Origin: Sideroxyarcus sp.
GTDB lineage: Bacteria; Pseudomonadota; Gammaproteobacteria; Burkholderiales; Gallionellaceae
Length of the DNA stretch: 64,000 nt
Assembly: GCA_030651895.1 (NCBI GenBank)
Contig: JAUSBR010000011.1
Coordinates: 1 to 64,000, forward strand
Direction of reading: 5' to 3'
A model generated the notes under the pieces. The model saw only the letters and a program-made list of their open reading frames with translations, ran no database searches and had not been told where the DNA came from. The position numbers and the translations under genes were made by a program. Each line of letters starts with the position of its first letter. The stretch's first letter is position 1. Positions 8,937-17,903 of this stretch are shown piece by piece.

Positions 8937-10174
8937 ACACCCAAACCCTCGTTGCCGGACTGAACGGCAAAACTCAAATCTCGAGCGGACTGGACACAGC
9001 CGCCATGCCCGCACGCGCACGCTTCATCCTGAGGATGCTCGCGCAACTGAAGCATGGCGCCCTGCATCTGGAATTGCCGGACGGACAAGTCGCCCATTTC
9101 GGCGACAACTCCTATCCGGTGACACTGCGCCTGCACAACTGGACACTGTGCGATGCCGTGCTGAAATCCGGCGACATCGGATTCGCGGAGACCTTCATCG
9201 ACGGCAGCTGGACCACCGACAACCTGAGCGGACTGATCGAGCTGTTCACCCGCAACCGCCAGACCCTGGAGTCGCTCATCTACGGCAAATGGTGGAGCAA
9301 GTTCCTGTACCGCATGCGCCATCTGTTCAACCGCAACAGCCGCAGCGGCAGCCGCAAGAACATCCACGCGCATTACGACATCGGCAACGACTTCTATCGT
9401 CTGTGGCTGGACCCGTCGATGACCTATTCCAGCGCGCTGTTCAGCAACGGCCATACCGACAGCCTGCAGGACGGACAGCTCGCCAAGTACCGCCGCATCC
9501 TCAACCAGCTCGCCGTGGAGCCGGGCGAGCGTATCCTGGAGATCGGTTGCGGCTGGGGCGGCTTTGCCGAGCTCGCTGCCAAAGAAGGCGGCGCACAGGT
9601 GCGCGGACTCACCCTGTCCACCGAGCAATTGCAGTTCGCCCAACAGCGTTTGGCCGAGGCCGGCGTGGCCGCACAAGCCGACCTGTTGCTGATGGACTAC
9701 CGCGACAGCAACGAACAATACGATGCCATCGCCTCCATCGAGATGTTCGAGGCGGTCGGCGAGGCCTACTGGCCGACCTACTTCGAGTGCGTCGCGCGCA
9801 ATCTCAAATCCGGTGGCCGCGCCTGCATCCAGACCATCGTCATCGCCGACGAACTGTTCGAGCGCTACCGCACCGGCAGCGACTTCATCCAGCAATACAT
9901 CTTCCCCGGCGGCATGCTGCCCTCCCCGGCCGCATTCCGCGCGCAGGCCAAGAAGCAGGGTTTGCGCGTCGTGGACCAGTTCGCGTTCGGCCTGGACTAC
10001 GCCCGCACGCTGGCCGAATGGTGCGACGCTTTCAAGCAACGTCTGCCCGAGGTGCGCGCACAGGGTTTCGATGACCGCTTCCTGCGCACCTGGGAATTCT
10101 ATCTGGCGTATTGCGAAGCCGGCTTCCGCGCCGACAACATCAACGTGATGCAGTTCACGCTGGAGAAAGCATGA
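8933..10174 (+). CDS. Cyclopropane-fatty-acyl-phospholipid synthase-like SAM methyltransferase
   Basis: 413 residues from the ATG at 8933, chosen because AAAGGAG precedes it and it overlaps the DUF1365 stop. The SAM-binding motif is ILEIGCGWGGFAELAAKEGG; the acyl-site motif HYDIGNDFYRLWLDPSMTYS and C-terminal YCEAGFRADNINVMQFTLEK are typical of CFA synthases. The enzyme class methylates or cyclopropanates unsaturated acyl chains of membrane phospholipids. In this conserved neighbourhood the paralogue may make a different methylated product than housekeeping Cfa. The stop overlaps the next ATG (ATGA). Confidence 0.92.
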   Translation: MNTQTLVAGLNGKTQISSGLDTAAMPARARFILRMLAQLKHGALHLELPDGQVAHFGDNSYPVTLRLHNWTLCDAVLKSGDIGFAETFIDGSWTTDNLSGLIELFTRNRQTLESLIYGKWWSKFLYRMRHLFNRNSRSGSRKNIHAHYDIGNDFYRLWLDPSMTYSSALFSNGHTDSLQDGQLAKYRRILNQLAVEPGERILEIGCGWGGFAELAAKEGGAQVRGLTLSTEQLQFAQQRLAEAGVAAQADLLLMDYRDSNEQYDAIASIEMFEAVGEAYWPTYFECVARNLKSGGRACIQTIVIADELFERYRTGSDFIQQYIFPGGMLPSPAAFRAQAKKQGLRVVDQFAFGLDYARTLAEWCDAFKQRLPEVRAQGFDDRFLRTWEFYLAYCEAGFRADNINVMQFTLEKA

Positions 10175-10737
10175 GCCGCCCGCACACCATCGGCCGCTCC
10201 GTCCTGGCCATCGTGCTCGGGCTGATGGTGTGCGTGCTGCCGGTGCAGGCGACCAGCAACGGCGTCCCCGCACATATTCAGAACGAACTGCGCGATGCCC
10301 GCCTCTCCGGTCAGGGCTCCTTCCGCTGGTTCGGCCTGAAGATCTACGACGCCGCACTGTGGGTGGAAAAGAACGACTTCCAGCCGGCATCCCCCGCGGC
10401 GACCAAACTGGTCCTCGACCTGCGCTATGCGCGCGATCTGTACGGGGCGCGCATCGCGCAATCGAGTATCGACGAGATACGCCAACTCGGCTTCGGTAGC
10501 ACCGAACAACAACGTGTGTGGCTGGAGAAGATGACCGCGCTGTTCCCCGACGTGCACGAAGGCACGCACATCAGCGGCGTGTATCTGCCCGCACAGGGCG
10601 CGCGCTTCTACCTCGACGGCAAACTGCTGGGCGAGATCGGCGATGCGGAATTCGCCCGCGCCTTCTTTGCGATCTGGCTCGACGCCAGAACCAGCGCAGC
10701 CGGTCTGCGCAAGCAACTGCTGGCGAGCAACCCGTGA
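10171..10737 (+). CDS. Chalcone isomerase-like periplasmic protein
   Basis: 188 residues from the ATG at 10171 that overlaps the previous stop. A signal peptide (VLAIVLGLMVCVLPVQA) precedes the bacterial chalcone-isomerase-like fold with GQGSFRWFGLKIYDAALWV and LDLRYARDLYG. Bacterial members lack known flavonoid activity; the fold binds fatty acids in several relatives, which would fit the surrounding lipid operon. No membrane anchor beyond the signal peptide is seen. It overlaps the next gene by four bases (GTGA). Confidence 0.85.
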   Translation: MSRPHTIGRSVLAIVLGLMVCVLPVQATSNGVPAHIQNELRDARLSGQGSFRWFGLKIYDAALWVEKNDFQPASPAATKLVLDLRYARDLYGARIAQSSIDEIRQLGFGSTEQQRVWLEKMTALFPDVHEGTHISGVYLPAQGARFYLDGKLLGEIGDAEFARAFFAIWLDARTSAAGLRKQLLASNP

Positions 10738-11975
10738 AAAACCTCACCTTCCCGGCATTGTTCTACTACGGCCTGTTCGGCCTGCCGCTGGCGCTGGTGG
10801 CATTGCCGATCTACGTCTATGTGCCTCAGTTCTATGCCGAGCGCTTCGGCATGTCGCTCACCCTCATCGGCGCGGCCCTGCTGGTCGCGCGCATCCTCGA
10901 CGCCTTCATCGACCCGGCCATCGGCCTGTGGATAGACAAACGCCGCGACCAGTCGGGCTATCGGCGCGTCATCCTGCTGTCGCTGCCACTGCTGCTCTGC
11001 GGCTACATCGCGCTGTTCCACCCGCCGCAGTTCGCCGCCGCGCAACCCTTCTTCTGGTTCCTGTGCAGCCTGGTGGTGGTCTATCTGGGTTTCAGCCTGG
11101 CCACCATCACCTACCAGAGCTGGGGCGCATCGATCACCCAGGCGCGTTCACAACGCTCGCGCCTGACCGCCGTGCGCGAAGCCTGCGGGCTGGCCGGTGT
11201 CGTCATCGCGGCCGCCTTGCCCGGCCTGGTCGGCATCGGCTGGTTGTCGCTGCTATTCATCGTCAGTCTGCTGGCCGCGTCGCTCCTGTTGCTGCTGCAT
11301 GCGCCGCAACCCGGCCCGGCGCAAGCGGGACATGCGGCTTCCGGCGGCATCCTGCTGCCGCTGCGCAATCGCCGCTTCCGCTGGTTGTTCGCCGTGTTCA
11401 TGCTCAACGGCATCGCCGCCGCGATCCCCGCCACGCTGTTCCTGTTCTTCGCCAACGACCGCCTCGGTCTGCCGCAATACGCCGGACTGTTTCTGGTGCT
11501 GTACTTCCTCGCCGCCGCGCTGTCCATGCCGCTGTGGGTGGCGCTGGCGAAACGCCACGGCGAGCAGCGCGCCTGGCTGATCTCGATGCTGCTGTCCATC
11601 GCCGTCTTCGTCTGGGCGTACACCCTCGGTCTCGGCGCGGTCACCGGGTTCGCCCTCATCTGCATCTTCTCGGGACTCTCGCTCGGCGCCGATCTGGCGC
11701 TGCCGCCCGCCTTGCTGGCAGCAGTCGTCGGCGAAGCCGGACATATCGGCACGCATGAAGGTGCCTACTTCGGCATCTGGAGCTGGGCGACCAAGATGAA
11801 TCTGGCGCTGGCCGCGGGCATCTCGCTGCCGCTGCTCGAACTGCTCGGTTACCTGCCCGGCACCACCGAGGTCAGCGGCTTGCACGCCCTCGCGGTCGGC
11901 TATGCACTGCTGCCCTGCCTGCTGAAATCATTCGCCGCCCTGTTGCTGTGGCGCGCTCCCCTTAACAACCTCTAA
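10734..11975 (+). CDS. MFS transporter of the GPH/melibiose-type class
   Basis: 413 residues with about twelve hydrophobic segments. I place the start at the GTG of 10734 (VKNLTFPALFYYGLFGLPLA), which overlaps the previous stop and gives a clean first membrane helix; upstream in-frame sequence is shadow of the preceding gene. The motif AFIDPAIGLWIDKRRDQSGYR between helices 2 and 3 resembles the GPH family signature. Substrate unknown. It is a regular member of this light/oxidative-stress lipid operon in other proteobacteria. Confidence 0.88.
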   Translation: MKNLTFPALFYYGLFGLPLALVALPIYVYVPQFYAERFGMSLTLIGAALLVARILDAFIDPAIGLWIDKRRDQSGYRRVILLSLPLLLCGYIALFHPPQFAAAQPFFWFLCSLVVVYLGFSLATITYQSWGASITQARSQRSRLTAVREACGLAGVVIAAALPGLVGIGWLSLLFIVSLLAASLLLLLHAPQPGPAQAGHAASGGILLPLRNRRFRWLFAVFMLNGIAAAIPATLFLFFANDRLGLPQYAGLFLVLYFLAAALSMPLWVALAKRHGEQRAWLISMLLSIAVFVWAYTLGLGAVTGFALICIFSGLSLGADLALPPALLAAVVGEAGHIGTHEGAYFGIWSWATKMNLALAAGISLPLLELLGYLPGTTEVSGLHALAVGYALLPCLLKSFAALLLWRAPLNNL

Positions 11976-11993
11976 CCCTCAAGGAGACACATC

Positions 11994-12527
11994 ATGACCT
12001 GGTACACCCAACTGCTCCCCGTCGTCGGCATCTGCATGCTCAGCGCATGCAGCACCACCGACGTCTCGATGTATGCAAAAGAAAAACCCGCGCTCGACCT
12101 GAAGCAGTACTTCAACGGCACTGTCGATGCCTGGGGAATGTTCCAGGACCGCAAGGGCAACGTCGTCAAACGCTTCAAGGTCGTCATCCAGTGCAGCTGG
12201 CAGGGCGACACCGGCACGCTGGACGAGGACTTCACCTACTCCGACGGCAGCACGCAGAAACGCGTGTGGACCATCCGCAAGAAACCGAACGGGCAATACA
12301 TCGGCACCGCAGCCGACGTGGTCGGCGAAGCGGTCGGCATCACCTCGGGCAATGCACTGCGCTGGAAATATGTGCTCGCGCTGCCCGTGGATGGCACGGT
12401 CTACCACGTGAACTTTGAAGACTGGATGATCCTGATGGATGACCATGTGATGCTCAACCGCGCCGAGATGAGCAAGTTCGGCTTCAAGCTGGGCGAAGTC
12501 ACACTCTCGTTCAGCAAACGGCCATGA
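11994..12527 (+). CDS. DUF3833 lipoprotein
   Basis: 177 residues. The lipobox LSAC (MTWYTQLLPVVGICMLSAC) marks it as a lipoprotein with the modified Cys at position 19. The body has LKQYFNGTVDAWGMFQDRKG and DWMILMDDHVMLNRAEMSKF, the blocks of DUF3833. The function of the family is unknown; it co-occurs with the CFA synthase-like operon. AAGGAG lies 10 nt before the ATG, and the stop overlaps the SDR start by 4 bases. Confidence 0.9.
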   Translation: MTWYTQLLPVVGICMLSACSTTDVSMYAKEKPALDLKQYFNGTVDAWGMFQDRKGNVVKRFKVVIQCSWQGDTGTLDEDFTYSDGSTQKRVWTIRKKPNGQYIGTAADVVGEAVGITSGNALRWKYVLALPVDGTVYHVNFEDWMILMDDHVMLNRAEMSKFGFKLGEVTLSFSKRP

Positions 12528-13291
12528 ACCCGAAGATAAAAGACTGGCGCGGGCAGCGCGTCTGGGTCATCGGCGCCTCCAGCGGCATCGGTGCAGAGAC
12601 GGCGCGCCTGCTGCTCGAACAGGGTGCCTGGGTGGCGCTATCGGCCCGCAGCCGGAATGCGCTGCAGGAGATCGCCTCCGATGATGCGAATGCGATGATC
12701 CTGCCGCTCGACATCACCCATGCGCAGGAACTGGTCGCTGCGCGCGTCCGCATCATGGAACACTGGGGCGGCATCGATCTGGTGCTGGTGGTCGCGGGAA
12801 CCTACAACAAGATGCGCGCCGACGATTTCGATCTCGCGGTAGCGGCAAAGATCGTGGATACCAATATCCGCGGCACCCTGAATTGTCTGAATGCCGTGCT
12901 GCCATCGCTGATCGCCCAGGGACAAGGGGGCATCGGCATCGTCGCATCGGTCGCCGGGCTGAGCGGCCTGCCGCAGGCCCTGGTCTACGGTCCGACCAAG
13001 GCCGCACTCATCAACCTGTGCGAATCGCTCTACCTCGACCTGCGACCGCGCGGCATCGGCGTGTATCTCATCAACCCCGGCTTCGTCGCCACGCCACTCA
13101 CCGCTAGCAACGACTTCAAGATGCCCGCGCTGATCTCCGCGACGACTGCCGCGCATGAACTGGTGCGCGGCATCGAGCGCGGCGAATTCCACATCCACTT
13201 CCCCAAGCGCTTCACCAACTGGTTGCGCCTGCTGCGGCTGTTGCCCTACCGCTGGTATTTCAGGATCGTTCACAAGGTGACCGGACTATGA
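12524..13291 (+). CDS. Short-chain dehydrogenase/reductase
   Basis: 255 residues, classical SDR. NAD(P)-binding motif VIGASSGIGAETARLLL; active-site Ser in IVASVAGLSGLP and the YxxxK pair in VYGPTKAALINLCESLYLDL. It oxidises or reduces a hydroxyl or keto group with NAD(P)H; substrate unknown, presumably lipid-derived from context. The C-terminus (RLLPYRWYFRIVHKVTGL) is basic and may associate with membrane. It overlaps both neighbours by 4 bases, so it is tightly coupled in the operon. Confidence 0.92.
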   Translation: MNPKIKDWRGQRVWVIGASSGIGAETARLLLEQGAWVALSARSRNALQEIASDDANAMILPLDITHAQELVAARVRIMEHWGGIDLVLVVAGTYNKMRADDFDLAVAAKIVDTNIRGTLNCLNAVLPSLIAQGQGGIGIVASVAGLSGLPQALVYGPTKAALINLCESLYLDLRPRGIGVYLINPGFVATPLTASNDFKMPALISATTAAHELVRGIERGEFHIHFPKRFTNWLRLLRLLPYRWYFRIVHKVTGL

Positions 13292-13719
13292 GCCATCAAG
13301 CCCAGCTGTCACGCTTCATCCGGCTCTTCGAGACACTGTCGCGCGAAGATGTGCAGAAACTGTGCGAGTTCTATACCGGCGATGCCTACTTCAAGGACCC
13401 GTTCAATGAAGTGCGCGGTCATAACGCCATCACCGGTATCTTCGAGCATATGTTCAAACAGGTGGAGGATCCGGGATTCAGGGTGACAAGCAGCATCCTG
13501 CAGGACGACGAAGCTTTCATCGTCTGGGATTTTCGGTTCCATACCAAAGGGAACGGATACGCCGAACAGTGCATCCGCGGATCGAGCCATCTGCGTTTCA
13601 CCGCCGACCACAAAGTGTATTACCACCGCGACTATTGGGATGCCGCCGAAGAGCTGTACGAAAAGATACCCGTGCTGGGCAGCCTGATGCGTTTTCTCAA
13701 ACGCCGGGTGAATGCTTGA
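13288..13719 (+). CDS. NTF2/SnoaL-like small protein
   Basis: 143 residues with the cone-shaped NTF2-like fold pattern: N-terminal helices (RLFETLSREDVQKLCEFY), VYFKDPF-like segment YTGDAYFKDPFNEVRGH, and C-terminal strands SHLRFTADHKVYYHRDYWD. Such proteins act as isomerases, cyclases or binding proteins. It is the last gene of the nine-gene operon and is a usual companion of the SDR and DUF3833 genes. The active role is unknown. Confidence 0.85.
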   Translation: MSHQAQLSRFIRLFETLSREDVQKLCEFYTGDAYFKDPFNEVRGHNAITGIFEHMFKQVEDPGFRVTSSILQDDEAFIVWDFRFHTKGNGYAEQCIRGSSHLRFTADHKVYYHRDYWDAAEELYEKIPVLGSLMRFLKRRVNA

Positions 13720-13786
13720 TTGTAACCAACCTGTTCTGCTTGTCTCGGTGATGAGACCGGATTTGAAAAGCGTAACGCTGCCAATG

Positions 13787-13803
13787 ACCGGCGCAACGCC
13801 GGT
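13787..13803. terminator. Hairpin between convergent genes
   Basis: ACCGGCG and CGCCGGT pair perfectly around a CAA loop, between the stops of two convergent genes (13719 plus, 13809 minus). There is no long T-run on either side, so it may be a weak bidirectional terminator. Confidence 0.45.
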
Positions 13804-13808
13804 CGACC

Positions 13809-14741
13809 TTATTCCGCCTCGAACTCCGTAAAAGTGCGGTTCATATTGGCACGGTGCAGGCTGTCGAAGTTCTCGAGGTGATGGAAAGCCGCATGGTCGG
13901 CATGGCGCTTGATCACCTCGTCCATCGCTTCCATCTCTTTGGCCGCCGCGCCGATGACGTCGGTCAGAAAATCGTAGTAATCGCCGGTTTCCCGCTGTGC
14001 TTTCGCCAGATCGCAGATACGCCCATGGCCGGGTACGACCCGCGCCGGCTTCAGTGCGGCCAGCATCTTGAAGGCACGCTGCCCCTTGCGCACGCTGGAC
14101 CAGGGCAATACTCCCAGCAGACGGTCGACATAGACCAGATCGCCGCCGAACACGATTCCGCGTTTGGGCAAAAAGATCATCGCATCGCCGGGGAAGTGAG
14201 CATCGCTGTATCGCAACTCCAGCGTCTCCCCGCCCAACTCGAGCGTGGCCGTTTCGCCGCTCAACCTGCGCGTCGCGGGCATTGGTTTGGTCCCCTGCAA
14301 GCGTGCACCGAGAAAGCGCTCGAGACCTTCCATGTGCTGCGCGGCGTACTTCGCCTGCGTGGCGGCAGTCCTGTCCATCGCGATGGTCTCGGCACCGCGA
14401 CCGGCGAAGTAATCGTTGCCCAGCCAGCGGTGATCCTGGCTGCCCGTGTTGACGACCCAGCGCACCGGCTTGTCGGTCACGGCGCGAATCGCCTTCTCCA
14501 GTTTCTCCGCGCCCACACGGCTCGCTCCGGAATCGATCAGGATCACGCCGGCAGTCGTGACGATGAAACCGAAGTTGGCATTCAGCCCGTCATTCTCCAT
14601 GCTGCGTTGCCCCAACGGCCCGATGATCGCGTAGACGTTATCCGCAACAAGCTCGGCTTTGGGAATGTATTCGGCGCATGCCGCGGTCGACGACAACACG
14701 GCAAACATGGCACCGATCAAAAAGGAAAATCTTCGCATCAT
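13809..14741 (-). CDS. Periplasmic metallo-beta-lactamase-fold protein with degenerate first metal motif
   Basis: 310 residues with a signal peptide (FSFLIGAMFAVLSSTAACA). The MBL fold is clear: GFIVTTAGVILIDSGAS, RYSDAHFPGDAMIFLPKRG, IVFGGDLVYVD and ARVVPGHGRICD. The canonical HxHxDH after the VVNT strand is replaced by GSQDHR, so two of the usual first-site histidines are missing, while the later His, Asp and His ligands remain. Metal content and chemistry may therefore differ from standard hydrolases. It lies 14 bp downstream of greB on the same strand. Substrate unknown. Confidence 0.85.
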   Translation of the reverse strand: MMRRFSFLIGAMFAVLSSTAACAEYIPKAELVADNVYAIIGPLGQRSMENDGLNANFGFIVTTAGVILIDSGASRVGAEKLEKAIRAVTDKPVRWVVNTGSQDHRWLGNDYFAGRGAETIAMDRTAATQAKYAAQHMEGLERFLGARLQGTKPMPATRRLSGETATLELGGETLELRYSDAHFPGDAMIFLPKRGIVFGGDLVYVDRLLGVLPWSSVRKGQRAFKMLAALKPARVVPGHGRICDLAKAQRETGDYYDFLTDVIGAAAKEMEAMDEVIKRHADHAAFHHLENFDSLHRANMNRTFTEFEAE

Positions 14742-14755
14742 TGCTCTCCCGTGTT

Positions 14756-15316
14756 TTACAGCTCGATATGCCGGTACACCACCTCGATCACCACCAACTC
14801 GTCGACCCCCTCCGGCAATTGCAACACCACCGCATCATCCGCACGCGTCTTGAGCAGCGTGCGCGCCAGCGGCGATACCCAGCTGATGTGGCCTTTGCTG
14901 GCATTGGCCTCGTCGATGCCGACGATGCTGTAGGTGCGCTCGCTGCCATCGCCGTGGCAGACGGTGACGGTCGCGCCGAAGAACACCTGATCGCAGCCCT
15001 GGCGTTGCGCCGGGTCGATCACTTCGGAGCTCTCCAGCCGCTTGGCGAGGAAGCGCAGTCGGCGGTCGATCTCGCGCAGGCGTTTCTTGCCATATATATA
15101 GTCACCGTTCTCTGAGCGGTCGCCGTTGGAAGCCGCCCAGTGTACGGTCTGCACCAGCGCCGGACGTTCCACGTCCAGCAGCTCCATATATTCCGCTTTC
15201 AGGCGGCGATAACCCTCGGGCGTGATGTAGTTCTTGCTGCCCGCCGGAATGGCTGGCAGCTTGACTTCATCATCGTCGTCATCGTCATCGTTTTCGCGGG
15301 TGAATGCCTTGCTCAT
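14756..15316 (-). CDS. greB: Transcription elongation factor GreB
   Basis: 186 residues. N-terminal coiled coil with the tip motif WAASNGDRSENGDYIYGKKR, whose acidic residues coordinate Mg in the polymerase secondary channel, then the C-terminal FKBP-like domain GHISWVSPLARTLL. GreB stimulates transcript cleavage in backtracked RNA polymerase. An unusual run of seven aspartates sits at residues 10-16, before the coiled coil. GreB rather than GreA is favoured by length and the SENGDYIYGKKRLREIDRR segment. Confidence 0.93.
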   Translation of the reverse strand: MSKAFTRENDDDDDDDEVKLPAIPAGSKNYITPEGYRRLKAEYMELLDVERPALVQTVHWAASNGDRSENGDYIYGKKRLREIDRRLRFLAKRLESSEVIDPAQRQGCDQVFFGATVTVCHGDGSERTYSIVGIDEANASKGHISWVSPLARTLLKTRADDAVVLQLPEGVDELVVIEVVYRHIEL

Positions 15317-15393
15317 GTGTTGCTTCTTGGGGGGTGTCCGGGGGCGGAAGCATACTGCACCCGGCCGTGTTTGTGTACGCGCAAAATACCCGC

Positions 15394-15441
15394 AAAAAAA
15401 CGCCCCGACTGGTGTCCATTGCGAACGGGAGGAACGGGGCG
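15394..15441 (-). terminator. Rho-independent-like terminator of the vWA gene
   Basis: On the minus strand CGCCCCG (15441-15435) pairs with CGGGGCG (15407-15401) across a 27-nt loop and is followed directly by seven T residues. It lies just past the stop of the vWA lipoprotein gene. The loop is long, which lowers confidence. Confidence 0.5.
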
Positions 15442-15470
15442 AAAGGGAGGAGAGGTTTGTAAAGTGCTGC

Positions 15471-16133
15471 CTAGCGTGTGTTCAGGATGGCCTCCATATT
15501 GTTCTCCAGATCGTTCACCATCACCCAGTCGGTGGCTCCGGCCTTGCGCGTCCGTTCTTCCCAGCGCGCGAGGCGGTCCAGGTAGATGCGGGGGTCGGCG
15601 TTGTCGGTTCCCAGCTTGGTCACGTTCAGCGCCACGATGCGGATGCCGTCGAGCTTGATCGGAAAGTCGCGCACGGTGCCGTGCCCCAGCTCTTCCTGCA
15701 TGTCCGAGAAGATGACGATGGTCTTGATACCGGCCTTGGTCTCGTTCAGATATTCCGCGCCCTGGATCAGCCCGCCGGTGATGTCGGTGAAAGCGCTGCC
15801 ATGCACATCCTTGGCGAACGCCTCGACCTTGGTCTTGAACGCGCGCTTCTGGATGGTCGCCTGCGAAGGGCGCTTGTCGAACGTCACCTTGGCGATGATG
15901 TCTTTCTCGGTGAAGCTGCGCGTCTCCACCTTGGCCACCGCCAGCGAATCGCCCGAGTTCAGCGAGGCCAGCAGATAATTGATGATGCGCGTGGCCTTGT
16001 TCATCTCCTGCGCATAGGTGCCGGAAGTGTCGACCAGCATATAGACGGCATGACTGTGCATGCGGCTGTCTCCGCACGCGCTCACGAACAGCGAACCGAA
16101 CAACACCGATGCAACAAGCAATATTCTTTTCAT
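15471..16133 (-). CDS. vWA-domain lipoprotein, function unknown
   Basis: 220 residues. Lipobox VSAC at residues 17-20 marks a lipoprotein. The rest looks like a von Willebrand A domain: AVYMLVDTSGTYAQEMNKA carries a DxSxT MIDAS-type start, and IKTIVIFSDMQEELGHG supplies the later Asp. A metal-bound vWA domain usually mediates protein contacts. The gene overlaps the upstream polytopic membrane protein by 4 bases, so the two probably act together at the inner membrane. No named family recognised. Confidence 0.75.
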   Translation of the reverse strand: MKRILLVASVLFGSLFVSACGDSRMHSHAVYMLVDTSGTYAQEMNKATRIINYLLASLNSGDSLAVAKVETRSFTEKDIIAKVTFDKRPSQATIQKRAFKTKVEAFAKDVHGSAFTDITGGLIQGAEYLNETKAGIKTIVIFSDMQEELGHGTVRDFPIKLDGIRIVALNVTKLGTDNADPRIYLDRLARWEERTRKAGATDWVMVNDLENNMEAILNTR

Positions 16134-17569
16134 GATTTGCTCCCGTTCCCGGCCTGCGCCTTGCCGGACGAACCACCGCGCAACGCCTTCACCCAGTTTT
16201 CGATCATGATCGGAATGACGATGGGGATGTCGTAGACCAGTTCCAGCACCTTGGCGATGCGCGTGAAGATCACACCGACGAAGCGGATGACGAAAGCCAG
16301 CCCGCGCATGCTCTGCACCAGCAGCACACCGATCACGGTGCGCAGCGAATGCACCGTGCTTTCCAGCGGGATGGCCACGAAGGCCAGCGCGAAGGGCAGC
16401 ACGAAACCCATGATCATCTGCCCCGCCATCGGGATGCGCGTGAACCAGCCGTCTTCCACCACCGGTGCGACCGATGCCAGATCGCGCATCAGCGCGGCCT
16501 TGTCGGTGATCAGCATGTCGCGCATCAGCGCCAGCGACGACTCGATGCCCGCCAGGATGATCAGGAAGATCAGCGAGGCCAGCATCAGGCGATGGCGCAT
16601 GCGGTCGTCCATGCTGGCGATACGCGGAAACAGCTGCGTGATGCGCAGCGATTCGAGCAGGAACAGGCCCATCGACGCTTCCATCAGAATGATCACCAGC
16701 GCCGCCACGTCCGAGGTCTTCAGATTACCGGTGATGTAATCGCTCGCGCCCACCATCTCCGACATCGGCAAGGCGATGAGCTTGTAGTTGATGAAAGCAC
16801 CGCCCATCGCGATCACCATCACCAGACCGGAGATGGCGAGCTGCACGAAGGCCGATGTGTTCAGCGCGTGCTCGGTCTTGCTGTCCTTGGCGCGCATGCC
16901 TTCGTAAGTCTTCATATGCCCGTCGATCTGCTTGGCATTGCCCTGCAGCGTGAGCATCTTCTTTTCCATCTCGCTCGCCAGTTTGTCCACCGAGCGCCAG
17001 GCCGGTTGCGCCGCCTTCAATATCTTGTGGCGCTCCTCGTAAGCGCGGCGATATTCGACCAGCGTCTTGTCGTGGATCTTCTGGATGGATTTGCTGATGT
17101 CTTCCAGCAACTTGCGCGGGATGTCGCCGCCCGACTTGAGCTTTGAAACAGATTCGAGCGCGCCCACCCACTCCGGCGGCGGCGGCGGTACCTCGCCGCT
17201 CTTGCGATAGTCCTCCTCGATGCGCGTCACCTCTTCCATCAGCTTGCGCTGCAGGGCGGGAAATTCGTGCAGGTCTTTGCGGATGACATCGGCCACGCGC
17301 TCGAACTCGCGCTCGATGATCAGCGCCGCGCCTTCTTCACCGTGCGTCAGCAAGACCGACTGGTTGCGCAAACGCAGATTCTCCGCGCTCAGGAACAGCC
17401 AGCGCGAAAAGAACCGGGTGGACTGCGTGACCAGATGACACAGGGAATGGATGACCCCGTGCATCGGCGTGCGTGCCGCATATAGGAACAGCATCGCCAG
17501 CGTGCCCAGTGCCAGAACAGACAGTGCCACACTGTCCGGCCAAAACAACCACGAATGCCAGTCGCTCAT
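16130..17569 (-). CDS. Polytopic inner membrane protein, unknown
   Basis: 479 residues. An N-terminal membrane helix (DSVALSVLALGTLAMLFLYA) is followed by a long charged and coiled region, residues about 60-230, with the proline tract GEVPPPPPEWVG. At least four further hydrophobic segments follow (SGLVMVIAMGGAFINYKLIA; ALVIILMEASMGLFLLESL; LMLASLIFLIILAGIESSLA; MGFVLPFALAFVAIPLES). I recognise no domain. It is cotranscribed with the vWA lipoprotein (4-bp overlap), suggesting a cell-envelope assembly. It is divergent from the sigma54-driven unit at 17904. Confidence 0.7.
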   Translation of the reverse strand: MSDWHSWLFWPDSVALSVLALGTLAMLFLYAARTPMHGVIHSLCHLVTQSTRFFSRWLFLSAENLRLRNQSVLLTHGEEGAALIIEREFERVADVIRKDLHEFPALQRKLMEEVTRIEEDYRKSGEVPPPPPEWVGALESVSKLKSGGDIPRKLLEDISKSIQKIHDKTLVEYRRAYEERHKILKAAQPAWRSVDKLASEMEKKMLTLQGNAKQIDGHMKTYEGMRAKDSKTEHALNTSAFVQLAISGLVMVIAMGGAFINYKLIALPMSEMVGASDYITGNLKTSDVAALVIILMEASMGLFLLESLRITQLFPRIASMDDRMRHRLMLASLIFLIILAGIESSLALMRDMLITDKAALMRDLASVAPVVEDGWFTRIPMAGQMIMGFVLPFALAFVAIPLESTVHSLRTVIGVLLVQSMRGLAFVIRFVGVIFTRIAKVLELVYDIPIVIPIMIENWVKALRGGSSGKAQAGNGSKS

Positions 17570-17847
17570 TTGATCGCCCTTCCGTTCGTTGATGTCTGCC
17601 GACAGAGCTTCGATACCGGACCAACTTCATCAAACATTCGATCCCCCCGCAGACGGAACGCACTCTGCCTACCCCATCGACGCTGCCGCAATACCATTCA
17701 TCCCCTATTGCACGACCGCTCATCCCGCCAGCGCAGCCGCCCGTCTGCCGGCAAAACACAAACGATGTGCGGCCGACCTACGAATTTCGCGGCCCGTTGC
17801 CGCGCGCTCGTCGCCGCAAGTCTGAAAATCGGAAACATCCGGAAAGT
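17570..17847. other. Intergenic region between divergent units
   Basis: No convincing gene on either strand. The reading frames here have no ribosome site and no family resemblance. No TGT-N10-ACA NifA site was found by eye in this stretch; the nearest, TGT-N10-TAC near 17764, fails at the second half. Confidence 0.5.
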
Positions 17848-17863
17848 TGGTACGCTTATTGCT
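17848..17863 (+). promoter_or_regulatory. Sigma54 (-24/-12) promoter
   Basis: TGGTACGCTTATTGCT fits the sigma54 pattern TGGYRCG-N4-TTGCW with correct GG to GC spacing. It lies 40 bp before the ATG at 17904, at the right distance for a short leader. It points to RpoN-dependent, probably NifA-dependent, expression of the unknown gene and perhaps of nifF and cowN downstream. Confidence 0.75.
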
Positions 17864-17903
17864 GAACATGGGGCTCCACAACTTATCAACAACGGAGCAC
17901 AAC

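Noticed and set aside
8894-10390. 498-codon minus-strand frame opposite the CFA synthase
   Set aside because: The plus-strand CFA synthase and chalcone-isomerase-like genes are certain; the antisense frame has no recognisable domain.
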